From: Pseudomonas syringae
Lineage (GTDB): Bacteria > Pseudomonadota > Gammaproteobacteria > Pseudomonadales > Pseudomonadaceae
Reading direction: 5' to 3'
Assembly (NCBI RefSeq): GCF_023278085.1
Contig: NZ_CP066265.1
Span: 4,412,501 to 4,476,500, forward strand
DNA: 64,000 nt
The translations under genes and the position numbers were made by a program. Shown here piece by piece: positions 30,697-40,576 of this stretch. The first letter of the stretch is position 1; each line of letters begins with the position of its first letter. The notes beneath the pieces are model-generated. The model was not told the DNA's origin. It saw only the letters and a program-made list of their open reading frames with translations, and ran no database searches.

Positions 30697-31578
30697 ATGC
30701 ACGAGCCCGACATGGAATTCATCCGTACCCGCATCGAAACCCAGGTCATCAGCCTTACCGGCCTGGCTCTGGGTCAGCTGGATCTGGAAAACCCCAAAGG
30801 GGATCCCGGTCTGTTTGGCCCCCAGGCGGTGTGCTGGAAGGTGCATGGCGATTTCACCAGCATGCTGGTCGGCGGCATCAGCGCCTTGATGCTGCAAGCG
30901 CTGCATCCACTGGCACTGGCGGGAATCTGGGACCACTCCAACTTTCGCCAGGACATGCTCGGCCGTCTGCGACGTACCGGGCAGTTTCTGTCCGGCACCA
31001 CCTATGGCTCCACGCGAGATGCCAACTGGCTGATCGACAAGGTTCGCAATATTCACCTGAACATCGTCGGCACCGCGCCCGATGGCCGATCATACTCCGC
31101 CAGCGATCCGGATTTGCTGACTTGGGTGCATGTAGCCGAAGTCAGCAGCTTTCTCGCAGCGCATGTGCGCTACCTGAACCCGGGCATGCCGTTCGCCGAT
31201 CAGGACGCGTACTACGCTGAAACAGCGCTGGTTGCCGAGCGACTCGGCGCACGCAACGTGCCACGCTCTCGGCAGGCCATCGCTGACTATCTGGCAGACA
31301 TTCGCGGCCAACTGGTCTGTGACGAGCGCAGCCGCGAAGTGCTGCGCCTGCTGCTCAATGCGCCTGCACCCAACTGGCTGGCCAAGCCTTTTGGCGTGTT
31401 GATGATGCGCGCCGGTATCGACCTGCTGCCGGACTGGGCCAGCGAAATGCTCGACCTCACGCAAGGCCCCGTCAAACGCCGGATAATCCGCCTGGGCGTC
31501 AACAACACTGCGCCCATTCTGCGTTGGGCCGTGCGCGACGGATCGGCGCAACGTGCCAGACGCCGCATGGACGTTTGA
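30697..31578 (+). CDS. DUF2236 / MpaB-like oxygenase family protein
   Basis: 293 residues. The pattern LMLQALHPLALAGIWDHSNF, then GRLRRTGQFLSGTTYG and LLTWVHVAEVSSFL matches the DUF2236 (rubber oxygenase/MpaB-type) family, whose conserved His and Arg bind haem or the substrate site. The substrate is unknown. Met6 (30712) is an equally likely start. It lies alone between the REPIN and a thiolase gene. Confidence 0.78.
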   Translation: MHEPDMEFIRTRIETQVISLTGLALGQLDLENPKGDPGLFGPQAVCWKVHGDFTSMLVGGISALMLQALHPLALAGIWDHSNFRQDMLGRLRRTGQFLSGTTYGSTRDANWLIDKVRNIHLNIVGTAPDGRSYSASDPDLLTWVHVAEVSSFLAAHVRYLNPGMPFADQDAYYAETALVAERLGARNVPRSRQAIADYLADIRGQLVCDERSREVLRLLLNAPAPNWLAKPFGVLMMRAGIDLLPDWASEMLDLTQGPVKRRIIRLGVNNTAPILRWAVRDGSAQRARRRMDV

Positions 31579-31685
31579 GCGATAGGTGTAGGCCAGGCGT
31601 AAAACGTGACTGAGCGGTTCGCGGTTGGAACCGGCATCCCTATCTGTGCCACCATGAGCCCTCAATAACAATGAGGATCAGCGCC

Positions 31686-32864
31686 ATGCAAGACGTCGTT
31701 ATCGTTGCCGCCACCCGCACCGCCGTGGGCAGTTTCCAGGGCTCACTGGCGGCCATTCCAGCGGTCGATCTGGGTGCTGCGGTCATTCGACAGTTGCTGG
31801 CCCAGACCGGTGTGGAGGGCGCCCATGTCGATGAAGTCATCATGGGCCAGGTGCTCACCGCTGGGGCCGGGCAGAACCCTGCGCGGCAGGCGGCCATCAA
31901 GGCAGGACTGCCCTTCTCCGTCCCGGCCATGACCCTCAACAAGGTCTGCGGCTCTGGCCTCAAAGCCCTGCATCTGGCCGCTCAGGCGATCCGCTGCGGC
32001 GACGCCGAGATCATCATCGCCGGTGGCCAGGAAAACATGAGCTTGGCCAACTATGTGCTGCCGGGCGCGCGCACCGGATTGCGCATGGGCCACGCCAGCA
32101 TGGTCGATACGATGATCACCGACGGCCTGTGGGATGCATTCAACGATTACCACATGGGCATCACCGCCGAGAACCTCGCGCAGCAGTACGACATCAGCCG
32201 CGAGGCACAGGACGCCTTCGCCGCGCAGTCTCAGCAGAAAGCGATTGCCGCCATCGAGGCCGGGCGCTTTACCGACGAGATCACCCCGATCCTGATTCCG
32301 CAGCGCAAGGGCGATCCCTTGTCCTTCGCGGTCGATGAGCAACCTCGTGCTGGTACCACGGCCGAAACCTTGGGCAAACTCAAACCTGCGTTCAAAAAGG
32401 ACGGCACGGTCACCGCTGGCAATGCATCGTCACTCAACGACGGTGCCGCCGCCGTGATGCTGATGAGCGCTGCCAAAGCAGAACAGCTGGGCCTGCCGGT
32501 GCTGGCACGTGTTGCTGCTTATGCCAATGCAGGCGTAGACCCGGCGATCATGGGCATCGGCCCGGTCAGCGCCACTCGTCGCTGCCTGGACAAGGCCGGT
32601 TGGGCGCTGGACGAACTGGACCTGATCGAAGCCAACGAAGCATTTGCCGCGCAATCTCTGTCGGTGGGCAAGGAACTGGGGCTGGACCCGCACAAGCTCA
32701 ACGTCAACGGCGGAGCCATCGCCATCGGCCACCCGATTGGCGCGTCAGGCTGCCGCGTGCTGGTAACGCTGCTGCACGAGATGATCAGGCGGGATGCGAA
32801 GAAAGGTCTGGCCACGCTGTGCATCGGCGGTGGCCAGGGGGTTGCCCTCGCGCTGGCGCGCTGA
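31686..32864 (+). CDS. Acetyl-CoA C-acetyltransferase (thiolase II)
   Basis: 392 residues. Thiolase signature residues are all present: acyl-carrier Cys88 in [12 protein letters not shown], His in [13 protein letters not shown], and Cys near 379 in CIGGGQG. Length and sequence fit the AtoB/PhaA biosynthetic type rather than FadA. GAGGA lies eight bases before the ATG. There is no adjacent PHB or fatty-acid gene to decide the role. It converges with fruA. Confidence 0.92.
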   Translation: MQDVVIVAATRTAVGSFQGSLAAIPAVDLGAAVIRQLLAQTGVEGAHVDEVIMGQVLTAGAGQNPARQAAIKAGLPFSVPAMTLNKVCGSGLKALHLAAQAIRCGDAEIIIAGGQENMSLANYVLPGARTGLRMGHASMVDTMITDGLWDAFNDYHMGITAENLAQQYDISREAQDAFAAQSQQKAIAAIEAGRFTDEITPILIPQRKGDPLSFAVDEQPRAGTTAETLGKLKPAFKKDGTVTAGNASSLNDGAAAVMLMSAAKAEQLGLPVLARVAAYANAGVDPAIMGIGPVSATRRCLDKAGWALDELDLIEANEAFAAQSLSVGKELGLDPHKLNVNGGAIAIGHPIGASGCRVLVTLLHEMIRRDAKKGLATLCIGGGQGVALALAR

Positions 32865-32875
32865 GGGCATTCAGA

Positions 32876-34618
32876 TCAGGCGCCTGCGGGCGCCACTTCC
32901 ATTTCGGCTGGCTCCGGCCGCTTGATCAGCGCATACACCACGCCGGTCAGCAAACTGCCCGCAATGATCGCCAGCAGATACAGCAGCGCATGATTGATGG
33001 CGTTCGGGATCAACATCACGAACAGGCCGCCGTGTGGCGCCATCAGCTTGCAGCCGAAATACATCGACAGCGCACCGGTCAGTGCGCCGCCGACGACGCT
33101 GGCCGGGATCACCCGCAACGGGTCCTTGGCAGCGAATGGAATGGCACCCTCTGAAATGAAGCACAGCCCCAGCACAAACGCCGCCTTGCCCGCTTCACGC
33201 TCGCTCTGGGCGAACTTGCGACGGGCCAGGATCGTGGCAATGCCCATACCGATGGGCGGCACCATGCCGGCCGCCATGGCAGTGGCCATCGGCGCGTAGC
33301 TCTGCGAGGCCAGCAAGCCGACCGAGAACGCATAGGATGCCTTGTTGATCGGCCCGCCCAGGTCGACGCACATCATTGCGCCCAGCACCACGCCCAACAG
33401 GATCGCGTTGGTAGTGCCCATGCTGTCGAGGAAGTGGGTCAGCGCTTCGAGCATCCCGGCCACTGGCTTGCCGACCACGTAGATCATCACCAGACCGGTG
33501 AACAGGCTCGACAGCAACGGAATGATCAGAATCGGCTTGAGCGCTTCGACGCTGGCAGGCAGACGGGCGTAGCGATTGATCGCTGCGGCGCTGTAACCGG
33601 CGAGAAAACCGGCAATGATACCGCCGATGAACCCCGCCCCCAGCGTGCTCGCCAGCAAACCACCAATCATTCCCGGCGCAAGGCCCGGGCGGTCAGCGAT
33701 GGAATAGGCGATGTAACCGGCCAGCAACGGCACCATCAGTTTGAAGGCGGCTTCACCGCCAATCTGCATCAACGCCGCAGCCAGTGTGCCCGGCTCCTTG
33801 AACGCGGTAATGCCGAACACGAACGACAGTGCGATCAGCAAGCCACCGGCAACCACCATCGGCAGCATAAACGATACGCCGGTCAGCAAATGCTTGTAGA
33901 CCCCGGTCTTCTCTTGTCGGGCGGGCGATTTGGCAGTCGCCGAATCAGACTCGACCTGCCCCTCCGCCAAGGCTTTTTTCAGGGTGGCTTCGGACTGCTT
34001 CAGCGCAATCCCGGTGCCGCAACGGTAGATTTTCTTGCCGGCAAAGCGATCCGTGTTGACCTCGATGTCGGCGGCCAGTAACACCACGTCGGCGTCGGCA
34101 ATGGCTTGAGCGCTGAGCGGATTGCGTGCGCCGACCGAGCCCTGGGTCTCGACCTGCAGATCATAGTTCAGACGCTTGGCAGCCTGCTGAATCGCCTCGG
34201 CAGCCATGAACGTGTGAGCGACGCCGGTCGGGCACGCCGTGATCGCCACAATGCGCGGTTGCGCACCGGCACTGCTGGCCGCGTCAGAAGCGACCGCCTG
34301 CGACGCCACATGCACCTGCGCTTCTTTTACAGCACGCTGTAAAAAGCCATCGACGTCCTGCAACGCGTGCGCTGGCGAGTCTTGAAACAGACGCTTGCCG
34401 ATAAAACGATCCAGCTCCACCGGCCCGGTATTGACCACCAGCACCAGATCAGCGGCCTGAATATCCTCAGGCGACAGCTGCTGATCGGCCTTGTTAGGGT
34501 CGATGATTTCGACGCTGGTTTCCCAGCCTTGGCGCAGTGCGGCCGCTTCGAGCAATCGTGCACTGAGTACGCTGCTGACCTTGCCGTTCGGGCAGGCCGT
34601 AACTATGGCTAACTTCAT
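32876..34618 (-). CDS. fruA: Fructose-specific PTS enzyme IIBC
   Basis: 580 residues. Two tandem IIB domains at the N-terminus: the first (AIVTACPNGK) is divergent, the second (AITACPTGVAHTFMAAEAI) carries the phospho-Cys. About ten membrane helices of the IIC permease follow. It imports fructose as fructose-1-phosphate. It is the last gene of fruB-fruK-fruA. Confidence 0.95.
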   Translation of the reverse strand: MKLAIVTACPNGKVSSVLSARLLEAAALRQGWETSVEIIDPNKADQQLSPEDIQAADLVLVVNTGPVELDRFIGKRLFQDSPAHALQDVDGFLQRAVKEAQVHVASQAVASDAASSAGAQPRIVAITACPTGVAHTFMAAEAIQQAAKRLNYDLQVETQGSVGARNPLSAQAIADADVVLLAADIEVNTDRFAGKKIYRCGTGIALKQSEATLKKALAEGQVESDSATAKSPARQEKTGVYKHLLTGVSFMLPMVVAGGLLIALSFVFGITAFKEPGTLAAALMQIGGEAAFKLMVPLLAGYIAYSIADRPGLAPGMIGGLLASTLGAGFIGGIIAGFLAGYSAAAINRYARLPASVEALKPILIIPLLSSLFTGLVMIYVVGKPVAGMLEALTHFLDSMGTTNAILLGVVLGAMMCVDLGGPINKASYAFSVGLLASQSYAPMATAMAAGMVPPIGMGIATILARRKFAQSEREAGKAAFVLGLCFISEGAIPFAAKDPLRVIPASVVGGALTGALSMYFGCKLMAPHGGLFVMLIPNAINHALLYLLAIIAGSLLTGVVYALIKRPEPAEMEVAPAGA

Positions 34619-34630
34619 GACGATCCTCTC

Positions 34631-35572
34631 TTATTGTTCTGTCAGGCTGCGTACAGTGACGCCGCCTTCAAGCCGTTTGAGTTGGGCGGCATCGGTGATG
34701 CCGAAACCGATCTGGGTCACGGCCATCGCAGCGATTGCCGTGGCGGTGCGCAGGGTTTTCTGTGGATCGTGGCCGCCGATCAGGCCGTGAACCATGCCCG
34801 CCAGCAGCGAATCGCCGGCACCCACGGTACTGGCAACGGTGACTTTGGGCGGCAGCGAATGCAGGGCCAGGTTCGGACTGAACCAGTGCACGCCTTCGGA
34901 TCCCTGAGAGATCACCACATGCTCGATGCCCTGAGCGTGCAGACGGGATGCTGCTTGGGCTTGTGCGTCAATGGAAATGATCGGTGCGTCGAGGGCTTCG
35001 GCCAGTTCTTCGGTATTGGGCTTGATCAGCCACGGCCCGGCCGCCAGACCGGCCCGCAAGGCCAGACCACTGCTGTCCAGCGCCACTTTCAGACCGAGGT
35101 CCTTGAGCATCAGCAGCAGCTTCTGCAACCACTCGGGAGTGACGCCGCGCGGCAGACTGCCCGCCACCACCACCACATCGAAACCCGCTGCGATCTGCTG
35201 AACGCGCGCAAACAGCGCCTGCTGGGCGTCTTCACTGACCTGCGGGCCGGGGCCGTTCAGGTCGGTGATCCGGCCACTGCCTTCGGCCAGCTTGATGTTG
35301 CTGCGGGTTTCGCCCGGCACACGCACGAACTCGTCGACAAAGTTGCGCCGCTCGAACAACGCCTCGAACGCCTGCTGGTTATCGACGCCGAGGAAACCGG
35401 CAACGGTCAGGTCGTGGCCGAGGTCAGCCAGCACCTGCGCCACGTTGAGCCCTTTGCCTGCGGCATGGGTCAGCATCGCATTGCTGCGATTGACCTGCCC
35501 CAGCTCCATCTGCCCCAACTGCACGGTCAGGTCCAGCGCCGGGTTCATGGTCAGGGTAAGAATCTTCGCCAT
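34631..35572 (-). CDS. fruK: 1-phosphofructokinase
   Basis: 313 residues, PfkB family: N-terminal MNPALDLTVQL and GKGLNVAQVLADLGHD, and the catalytic Asp near the end in STVGAGDSLLAGMVHG. It converts fructose-1-phosphate to fructose-1,6-bisphosphate. Its ATG overlaps the fruB stop (TAATG), and fruA follows 12 nt later. Confidence 0.95.
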   Translation of the reverse strand: MAKILTLTMNPALDLTVQLGQMELGQVNRSNAMLTHAAGKGLNVAQVLADLGHDLTVAGFLGVDNQQAFEALFERRNFVDEFVRVPGETRSNIKLAEGSGRITDLNGPGPQVSEDAQQALFARVQQIAAGFDVVVVAGSLPRGVTPEWLQKLLLMLKDLGLKVALDSSGLALRAGLAAGPWLIKPNTEELAEALDAPIISIDAQAQAASRLHAQGIEHVVISQGSEGVHWFSPNLALHSLPPKVTVASTVGAGDSLLAGMVHGLIGGHDPQKTLRTATAIAAMAVTQIGFGITDAAQLKRLEGGVTVRSLTEQ

Positions 35573-38439
35573 TACAAAGCCTCCACAAGCGCACGGACTT
35601 CGGCAGCGCTGCCCGCCGTCAGCGCATTTTGCGCCAGTTGCTGAGCAGTGCTCAGGGTCAGTTCACGAACGCAGGCCTTGACCTCGCCAATGCTGCGCGC
35701 CGACACACTCAATTCATCCACGCCCAGCCCGACCAGAATCGGCACGGCCAGCGGATCAGCCGCCAGTTCGCCGCAGACCCCCACCCACTTGCCGTTGGCA
35801 TGCGCGGCACGCACGGTCATGTCGATCAGTTGCAGCACCGAAGGGTGCAGCCCGTCCGCCTGCGCCGACAACGTCGGGTGACCACGGTCGATGGCCATGG
35901 TGTATTGGGTCAGGTCATTGGTGCCGATGCTGAAGAAGTCCACTTCCTTGGCCAGTACCGGCGCAATCAAGGCAGCCGAAGGCACTTCGATCATGATCCC
36001 CAGTTGCAGATCGCTGACCGGAATCTCTTCGCGCAGACGCTGGGTCATGTCGCGCGCCTGACGCCATTCTTCAAGGGTGCCGATCATCGGGAACATGATG
36101 CGCAACGGGCCACTCTCAGCCGAACGCAACAAGGCGCGAAGCTGGCTTTCCATGACGTCCGGACGCTGCAGGGTCAGGCGGATACCGCGAACCCCGAGAA
36201 ACGGGTTTTCTTCCTTGTCGATCGGCCAGTAAGGCAATGGCTTGTCACCGCCAACGTCCAGGGTGCGCACCACCAGCGGACGCCCGCCGAGGTCGGTGAG
36301 GACGCGGCGATATTCAGCTTCCTGAGTCGCTTCGTCGGGTGCCTGGGAATGCGCCATGAACAGCAATTCGGTGCGCAGCAGGCCGACGCCTTCTGCGCCC
36401 TGCTCCACCGCAGCCGGGGTGCCGGTGCTGTCGCCAATGTTGGCGAAAACTTCCACGGCGTGGCCGTCGCGGGTCACGGCGGGTTCCATGCGCGCGGCCG
36501 CGGCAGCCTTGAGGCGCTCCTCGCGGGCATCGCGGTCCTGAACCGCACGCTGCAAGGTCGCCTCGTCAGGCGCAACCGTCAGGCGGCCGCGCTGGCTGTC
36601 GAGCAGCAGCACCGTGCCGGGCTTGAGCAACAACACGTCGTCACCGGCACCAACCAGCGCGGGAATGCCAAGCGCACGGGCCACAATGGCGCTGTGCGCG
36701 GTCGCGCCGCCGCGAGCGGTCAGAATGCCGGCGACCTGCGCCGGATCAAGGCGTGCGACGTCGGACGGCCCGACTTCGTCCATCACCAGAATGTAAGGCT
36801 CGTCCGGCGCGGCGACGGTTTCAACGCCGCAGATCTGCGCCAGCACGCGGCGTCCCACGTCACGCAGGTCGGCAGCACGCTCGGCCAGCAGGGCATCTTT
36901 CAGTTGCTCCTGCTGTACGGCAGCCGCTTCAATAACCGCCGCCCACGCGGCAGCTGCACTTTCATTGTCGTTCAGACGCTGCTCGACCTCGCCGGTCAGC
37001 TCCGGGTCGTCAAGCATCTCCTGGTGGGTGATGAAGATTTCGCGGATGGCCTTGGACTTACTGCGTTGAATCAGGTTTTCAATGTCGCGCCGCACTTCGC
37101 CGATTGCGCTGTGCAGACGCTCGCGCTCGGCCGCGACCGATTCGCCCTTTTGCGGGTAATCAAAGGTCTGCAATACCTGCACGTGCGCCGGGCCGACAGC
37201 GATGCCGGGGGACGCAGACACAGCCTGCAATACACTGCCCGCAGCCGGTGCGTTCAACGGTTTGGCGATGGCAGCAGGCGTCGGTGCTGCCTGAGGCTCG
37301 GCAACGGCAGGCAAAGGTTCGACTTCTTCGCCAAGCCCCTGCTCTACCGCAGCGATCAGCGCAGGCAAGGCGTCGGCAGCAATCGACGGTTCAGCGATGA
37401 ATTCCAGCGTCTGACCACGACGAGCGCCGAGGCTGAGCAGCTTGCTCAAGCTCTTGGCCGACACCGCAGCCTCGCCGGTCTCCAGCACACGCATGCGGAT
37501 CTCGCCGTCGAACTCCTTGGCCAGTTGCGCCAGGATCTTGGCCGGGCGGGCATGCAGGCCATGGGCGTTAGCCAGCTGAATCTGACGGGTCGGCCATTCC
37601 GCAGGCAACTCACCCCCCAGCGCTTCGAGCACCACACGGCTGTTGGTGGCGTGGCCCAGCTCGTGGCCGCGACCTTCGATCAGCAACAGGCACAGACGCT
37701 CAAGCAGCGCCTGATGCGCCTCACCCAGGCTGGCAAGACAGAACAGGCCAGTCAAAGGCTGGCCCAGATAACGAATCGGTTTGTCGGGCGTGACGAACGC
37801 CAGACCGGGACGCTTCACGGTCTGCTCACTGTGCAGCCACCACAGGCCATCACCCAGCGACAGCGCTTCGACCTGCTGAAGTACGGCGGCGAAACCGTTG
37901 CTTACACAATCGGCCTTGCGCAGCAGACGTGCGCCGCGCCATACCAGCTCTTCAAAATCATCGGCCGATACGCCGAGGCTGATCATCTGTGCGTCGAGCG
38001 CCAGTTCCTGTGGCGCGCCCTGCAACAGTTGCAGCAGGTCCTCAGGGGTTTTCGCCTCACGCAGCGCCGGGCCGAGATCTTCTTCACCCAGCGCGCGGGT
38101 CAACAGCTGCAACAGACGTAAATGCTCATCGGATTTGGCTGCGATACCGATCGCCAGGTAGACGATCTGGCCGTTGCCCCAATCCACCCCTTCGGGGAAT
38201 TGCATCAGACGTACGCCGGTGGTGAACACCAGATCGCGGGTTTCGGGCGTACCGTGCGGGATGGCGATGCCCTGCCCCAGAAAGGTCGAACCTTGCTGCT
38301 CACGGTTCATCAACCCGGTGAGGTAGCCTTCCGCTACCAGACCATCGGCGACCAGGTGGTCAGCAAGCAGCTTAAGTGCGGCAGTCTTATCCACGGCCGA
38401 CTGCGCCATGGATATTTGCTCCAGAGTAAGTTCGAGCAT
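35572..38439 (-). CDS. fruB: Fructose-specific PTS multiphosphoryl transfer protein (EIIA-HPr-EI)
   Basis: 955 residues, three PTS modules fused: EIIA-Fru (His62 in IAIPHGTPETRD), HPr (His296 in GLHARPAKIL) and Enzyme I (His582 in GGATAHSAIVARALG, plus the PEP-binding barrel). It carries phosphate from PEP to FruA. The start at MLELTLEQI has AGGAG upstream. Confidence 0.95.
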   Translation of the reverse strand: MLELTLEQISMAQSAVDKTAALKLLADHLVADGLVAEGYLTGLMNREQQGSTFLGQGIAIPHGTPETRDLVFTTGVRLMQFPEGVDWGNGQIVYLAIGIAAKSDEHLRLLQLLTRALGEEDLGPALREAKTPEDLLQLLQGAPQELALDAQMISLGVSADDFEELVWRGARLLRKADCVSNGFAAVLQQVEALSLGDGLWWLHSEQTVKRPGLAFVTPDKPIRYLGQPLTGLFCLASLGEAHQALLERLCLLLIEGRGHELGHATNSRVVLEALGGELPAEWPTRQIQLANAHGLHARPAKILAQLAKEFDGEIRMRVLETGEAAVSAKSLSKLLSLGARRGQTLEFIAEPSIAADALPALIAAVEQGLGEEVEPLPAVAEPQAAPTPAAIAKPLNAPAAGSVLQAVSASPGIAVGPAHVQVLQTFDYPQKGESVAAERERLHSAIGEVRRDIENLIQRSKSKAIREIFITHQEMLDDPELTGEVEQRLNDNESAAAAWAAVIEAAAVQQEQLKDALLAERAADLRDVGRRVLAQICGVETVAAPDEPYILVMDEVGPSDVARLDPAQVAGILTARGGATAHSAIVARALGIPALVGAGDDVLLLKPGTVLLLDSQRGRLTVAPDEATLQRAVQDRDAREERLKAAAAARMEPAVTRDGHAVEVFANIGDSTGTPAAVEQGAEGVGLLRTELLFMAHSQAPDEATQEAEYRRVLTDLGGRPLVVRTLDVGGDKPLPYWPIDKEENPFLGVRGIRLTLQRPDVMESQLRALLRSAESGPLRIMFPMIGTLEEWRQARDMTQRLREEIPVSDLQLGIMIEVPSAALIAPVLAKEVDFFSIGTNDLTQYTMAIDRGHPTLSAQADGLHPSVLQLIDMTVRAAHANGKWVGVCGELAADPLAVPILVGLGVDELSVSARSIGEVKACVRELTLSTAQQLAQNALTAGSAAEVRALVEAL

Positions 38440-38780
38440 TGCCTTGACTCCTGTGCGGCGCCAAGGCGCCACCTGATTCTTGTTTTAATGACGATCATGG
38501 GTGATCGACAGCGTAGGAAAATAAAGCGACACCTATCGGACATCACTTTCATCTGGATTGCAGCAGACAACAGGCGTGCTGAATCGTTTAATCTATAATT
38601 GCACGGCACGTTACTCGATTCTGCGGATTCATTGAAGCCCAGCCGCAAAATCGGTGTAGGAGACTTCCCAAAATACTTGAAGTACTTAGGAATTTCCTAC
38701 GGTCTGGTGTAAAGATCACTGTCACATCAAAAATAATTCGACTTTCCTGATCCACGCACCTTATTAAAGGAAATTCCGGG
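38440..38780. other. Divergent fruB-fruR control region
   Basis: About 340 bases without a gene, holding the promoters of the fructose operon (minus strand) and fruR (plus strand). The only site I can name is the Cra/FruR-type operator at 38580-38591. A short AAGTACTT palindrome lies near 38681. The fruR ribosome site AAAGGAAATT is at about 38766. Confidence 0.5.
38580..38591. promoter_or_regulatory. Putative FruR/Cra operator
   Basis: TGAATCGTTTAA is a near-palindromic match to the Cra/FruR-type operator (TGAAACGTTTCA-like). It overlaps a likely fruB -10 region (TATAGATTAAACG on the minus strand), so FruR bound here would repress fruBKA until fructose-1-phosphate accumulates. Confidence 0.6.
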
Positions 38781-39776
38781 GTGAAACTGAGCGATATTGC
38801 ACGTCTGGCGGGTGTTTCCGTGACCACGGCCAGCTATGTGATCAACGGCAAGGCCGAACAACAGCGCATCAGCCCGGCAACGGTCGAGCGCGTCAAGGCA
38901 GTCGTCGAGCAGCACAACTTCCGACCCAACCCTCAAGCGGCGGGCCTGCGCAGTCGGCACAGCAAAACACTGGGCTTCATTCTTCCGGACCTGGAGAACC
39001 CCAGCTACGCACGCATTGCCAAGCTGCTGGAGCAAGGCGCTCGCCGCCTTGGTTATCAGTTGCTGATCGCCAGCTCCGACGATGACCCGGTCAGCGAACT
39101 GCAACTGTTGCAGCTTTTTCGTGCGCGCCGCTGTGATGCCCTGCTGGTCGCCAGCTGCCTGCCGCCTGGCGACGAGAGCTACCGTGACTTGCAGCTCAAG
39201 GGCATGCCCGTCATCGCCATCGACCGGGAGATGGATCCCGGGTTTTTCTGTTCGGTGGTCAGCGACGACCATGACGCCAGCCTGCAGCTTACCCGCAGCT
39301 TGTTACAGACCAACCCACGGCATATCGCGCTGCTCGGCGCTCGCCCCGAGCTGAGCATCAGCCGGGCGCGCGCCGCCGGGTTCGAACACGCACTGGACGG
39401 TTTCACAGGGACCTCGGCTATCGAGCATGGCGAAGCGTTCAGCCGCCAGTGCGGGCAACGCCTGATGACCGAAATACTGCAACGCGACGGGCATTTTCCC
39501 GACGCGCTGATCACCACCTCCTACGTGCTGCTGCAGGGTGTGTTCGACGTGCTGCAAAGCCAGGCGCTGAATTCCATCCAGCTGCATCTGGGCACCTTCG
39601 GTGATACACAACTGCTGGATTTCCTGCCGTTGCCGGTCAATGCCATGGCCCAGCAGCATCAGTTGATCGCCGACAAAGCGCTGCAACTGGCACTCGCCGC
39701 CATCGAGAAGGATGACTACCAGCCCGGCGTGCATGCCATCGTGCGAGCGTTCAAGCAACGCATTCACGAGGCCTGA
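38781..39776 (+). CDS. fruR: FruR/Cra, LacI-family regulator of fructose uptake
   Basis: 331 residues. N-terminal LacI HTH (MKLSDIARLAGVSVTTASYVING, hinge helix NPQAAGLRS), then a periplasmic-binding-like effector domain (GFILPDLENPSYARIAKLLE). It begins with GTG 38781 after AAAGGAAA. It lies divergent from the fructose operon, the standard arrangement for its own target. Confidence 0.93.
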   Translation: MKLSDIARLAGVSVTTASYVINGKAEQQRISPATVERVKAVVEQHNFRPNPQAAGLRSRHSKTLGFILPDLENPSYARIAKLLEQGARRLGYQLLIASSDDDPVSELQLLQLFRARRCDALLVASCLPPGDESYRDLQLKGMPVIAIDREMDPGFFCSVVSDDHDASLQLTRSLLQTNPRHIALLGARPELSISRARAAGFEHALDGFTGTSAIEHGEAFSRQCGQRLMTEILQRDGHFPDALITTSYVLLQGVFDVLQSQALNSIQLHLGTFGDTQLLDFLPLPVNAMAQQHQLIADKALQLALAAIEKDDYQPGVHAIVRAFKQRIHEA

Positions 39777-39777
39777 C

Positions 39778-40572
39778 GTGCAACTGATCGACACCCACAC
39801 CCATCTGGATTTTCCAGAGTTCGATGCCGACCGTGAGCACGTCCTGCAACACAGTCAGGCACTCGGTGTGCAGCGCATGGTGGTGCTGGGGGTCTATCAG
39901 CGCAACTGGCAGCGGGTATGGGACCTGACCGTTGCCAACCCTGCTCTGCATGCGGCGTTCGGGCTGCATCCGGTGTATATCGACGAGCACCGCGCCGAGC
40001 ACCTCAAGGAGCTGGGCGACTGGCTGACCCGTCTGAAAGGCCATCCGCAGTTATGTGCAGTGGGCGAGATCGGCCTCGATTACTACCTCGATCACCTGGA
40101 CAACGTGCAGCAGCAGAAAGTTTTCGACGCGCAGTTGCAACTGGCTGCCGACTTCGACCTGCCCGCCTTGCTGCATGTGCGGCGCAGCCATGCGGACGTG
40201 ATCGCTACCCTCAAGCGTCACAGGCTAAAGCGCTGCGGCATCATTCATGCCTTTGCGGGCAGCCGTGAAGAGGCGCGGGAATATATCAAGCTGGGTTTCA
40301 AACTTGGTCTGGGCGGCGCGGCGACCTGGCCACAGGCGCTGCGCATGCATCGGGTGATTGCCGAACTGCCGCTGGACAGCGTTGTGCTGGAAACCGACTC
40401 GCCGGACATGGCACCCGCCATGTACCCCAACCAGCGCAACAGCCCGCAGCATTTGCCTGAGATCTGCCAGGCGCTGGCGGGCTTGATGAACATCAGCCCG
40501 GAACGGCTCGCCGAGGCCAGCACGCGCAACGCTTGCGAGCTGTTCGGCTGGCCTCAAATCGTTACTGGCTGA
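39778..40572 (+). CDS. TatD-family metal-dependent hydrolase (putative DNase)
   Basis: 264 residues with metal ligands in DTHTHLDFPEFDADR, GEIGLDYY, LLHVRRSH, IIHAFAGSREEA and LETDSPDMAP, the complete TatD set. The family shows 3'-5' exonuclease activity. GTG 39778 follows the fruR stop by one base, with GAGG upstream. Co-transcription with fruR is likely from spacing. Confidence 0.9.
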   Translation: MQLIDTHTHLDFPEFDADREHVLQHSQALGVQRMVVLGVYQRNWQRVWDLTVANPALHAAFGLHPVYIDEHRAEHLKELGDWLTRLKGHPQLCAVGEIGLDYYLDHLDNVQQQKVFDAQLQLAADFDLPALLHVRRSHADVIATLKRHRLKRCGIIHAFAGSREEAREYIKLGFKLGLGGAATWPQALRMHRVIAELPLDSVVLETDSPDMAPAMYPNQRNSPQHLPEICQALAGLMNISPERLAEASTRNACELFGWPQIVTG

Positions 40573-40576
40573 AACG

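Noticed and set aside
35629..38121. 830-codon plus-strand frame across fruB
   Set aside because: Antisense to fruB, whose EIIA, HPr and EI motifs are all intact; the composition is that of a shadow frame rich in His/Gln/Arg.
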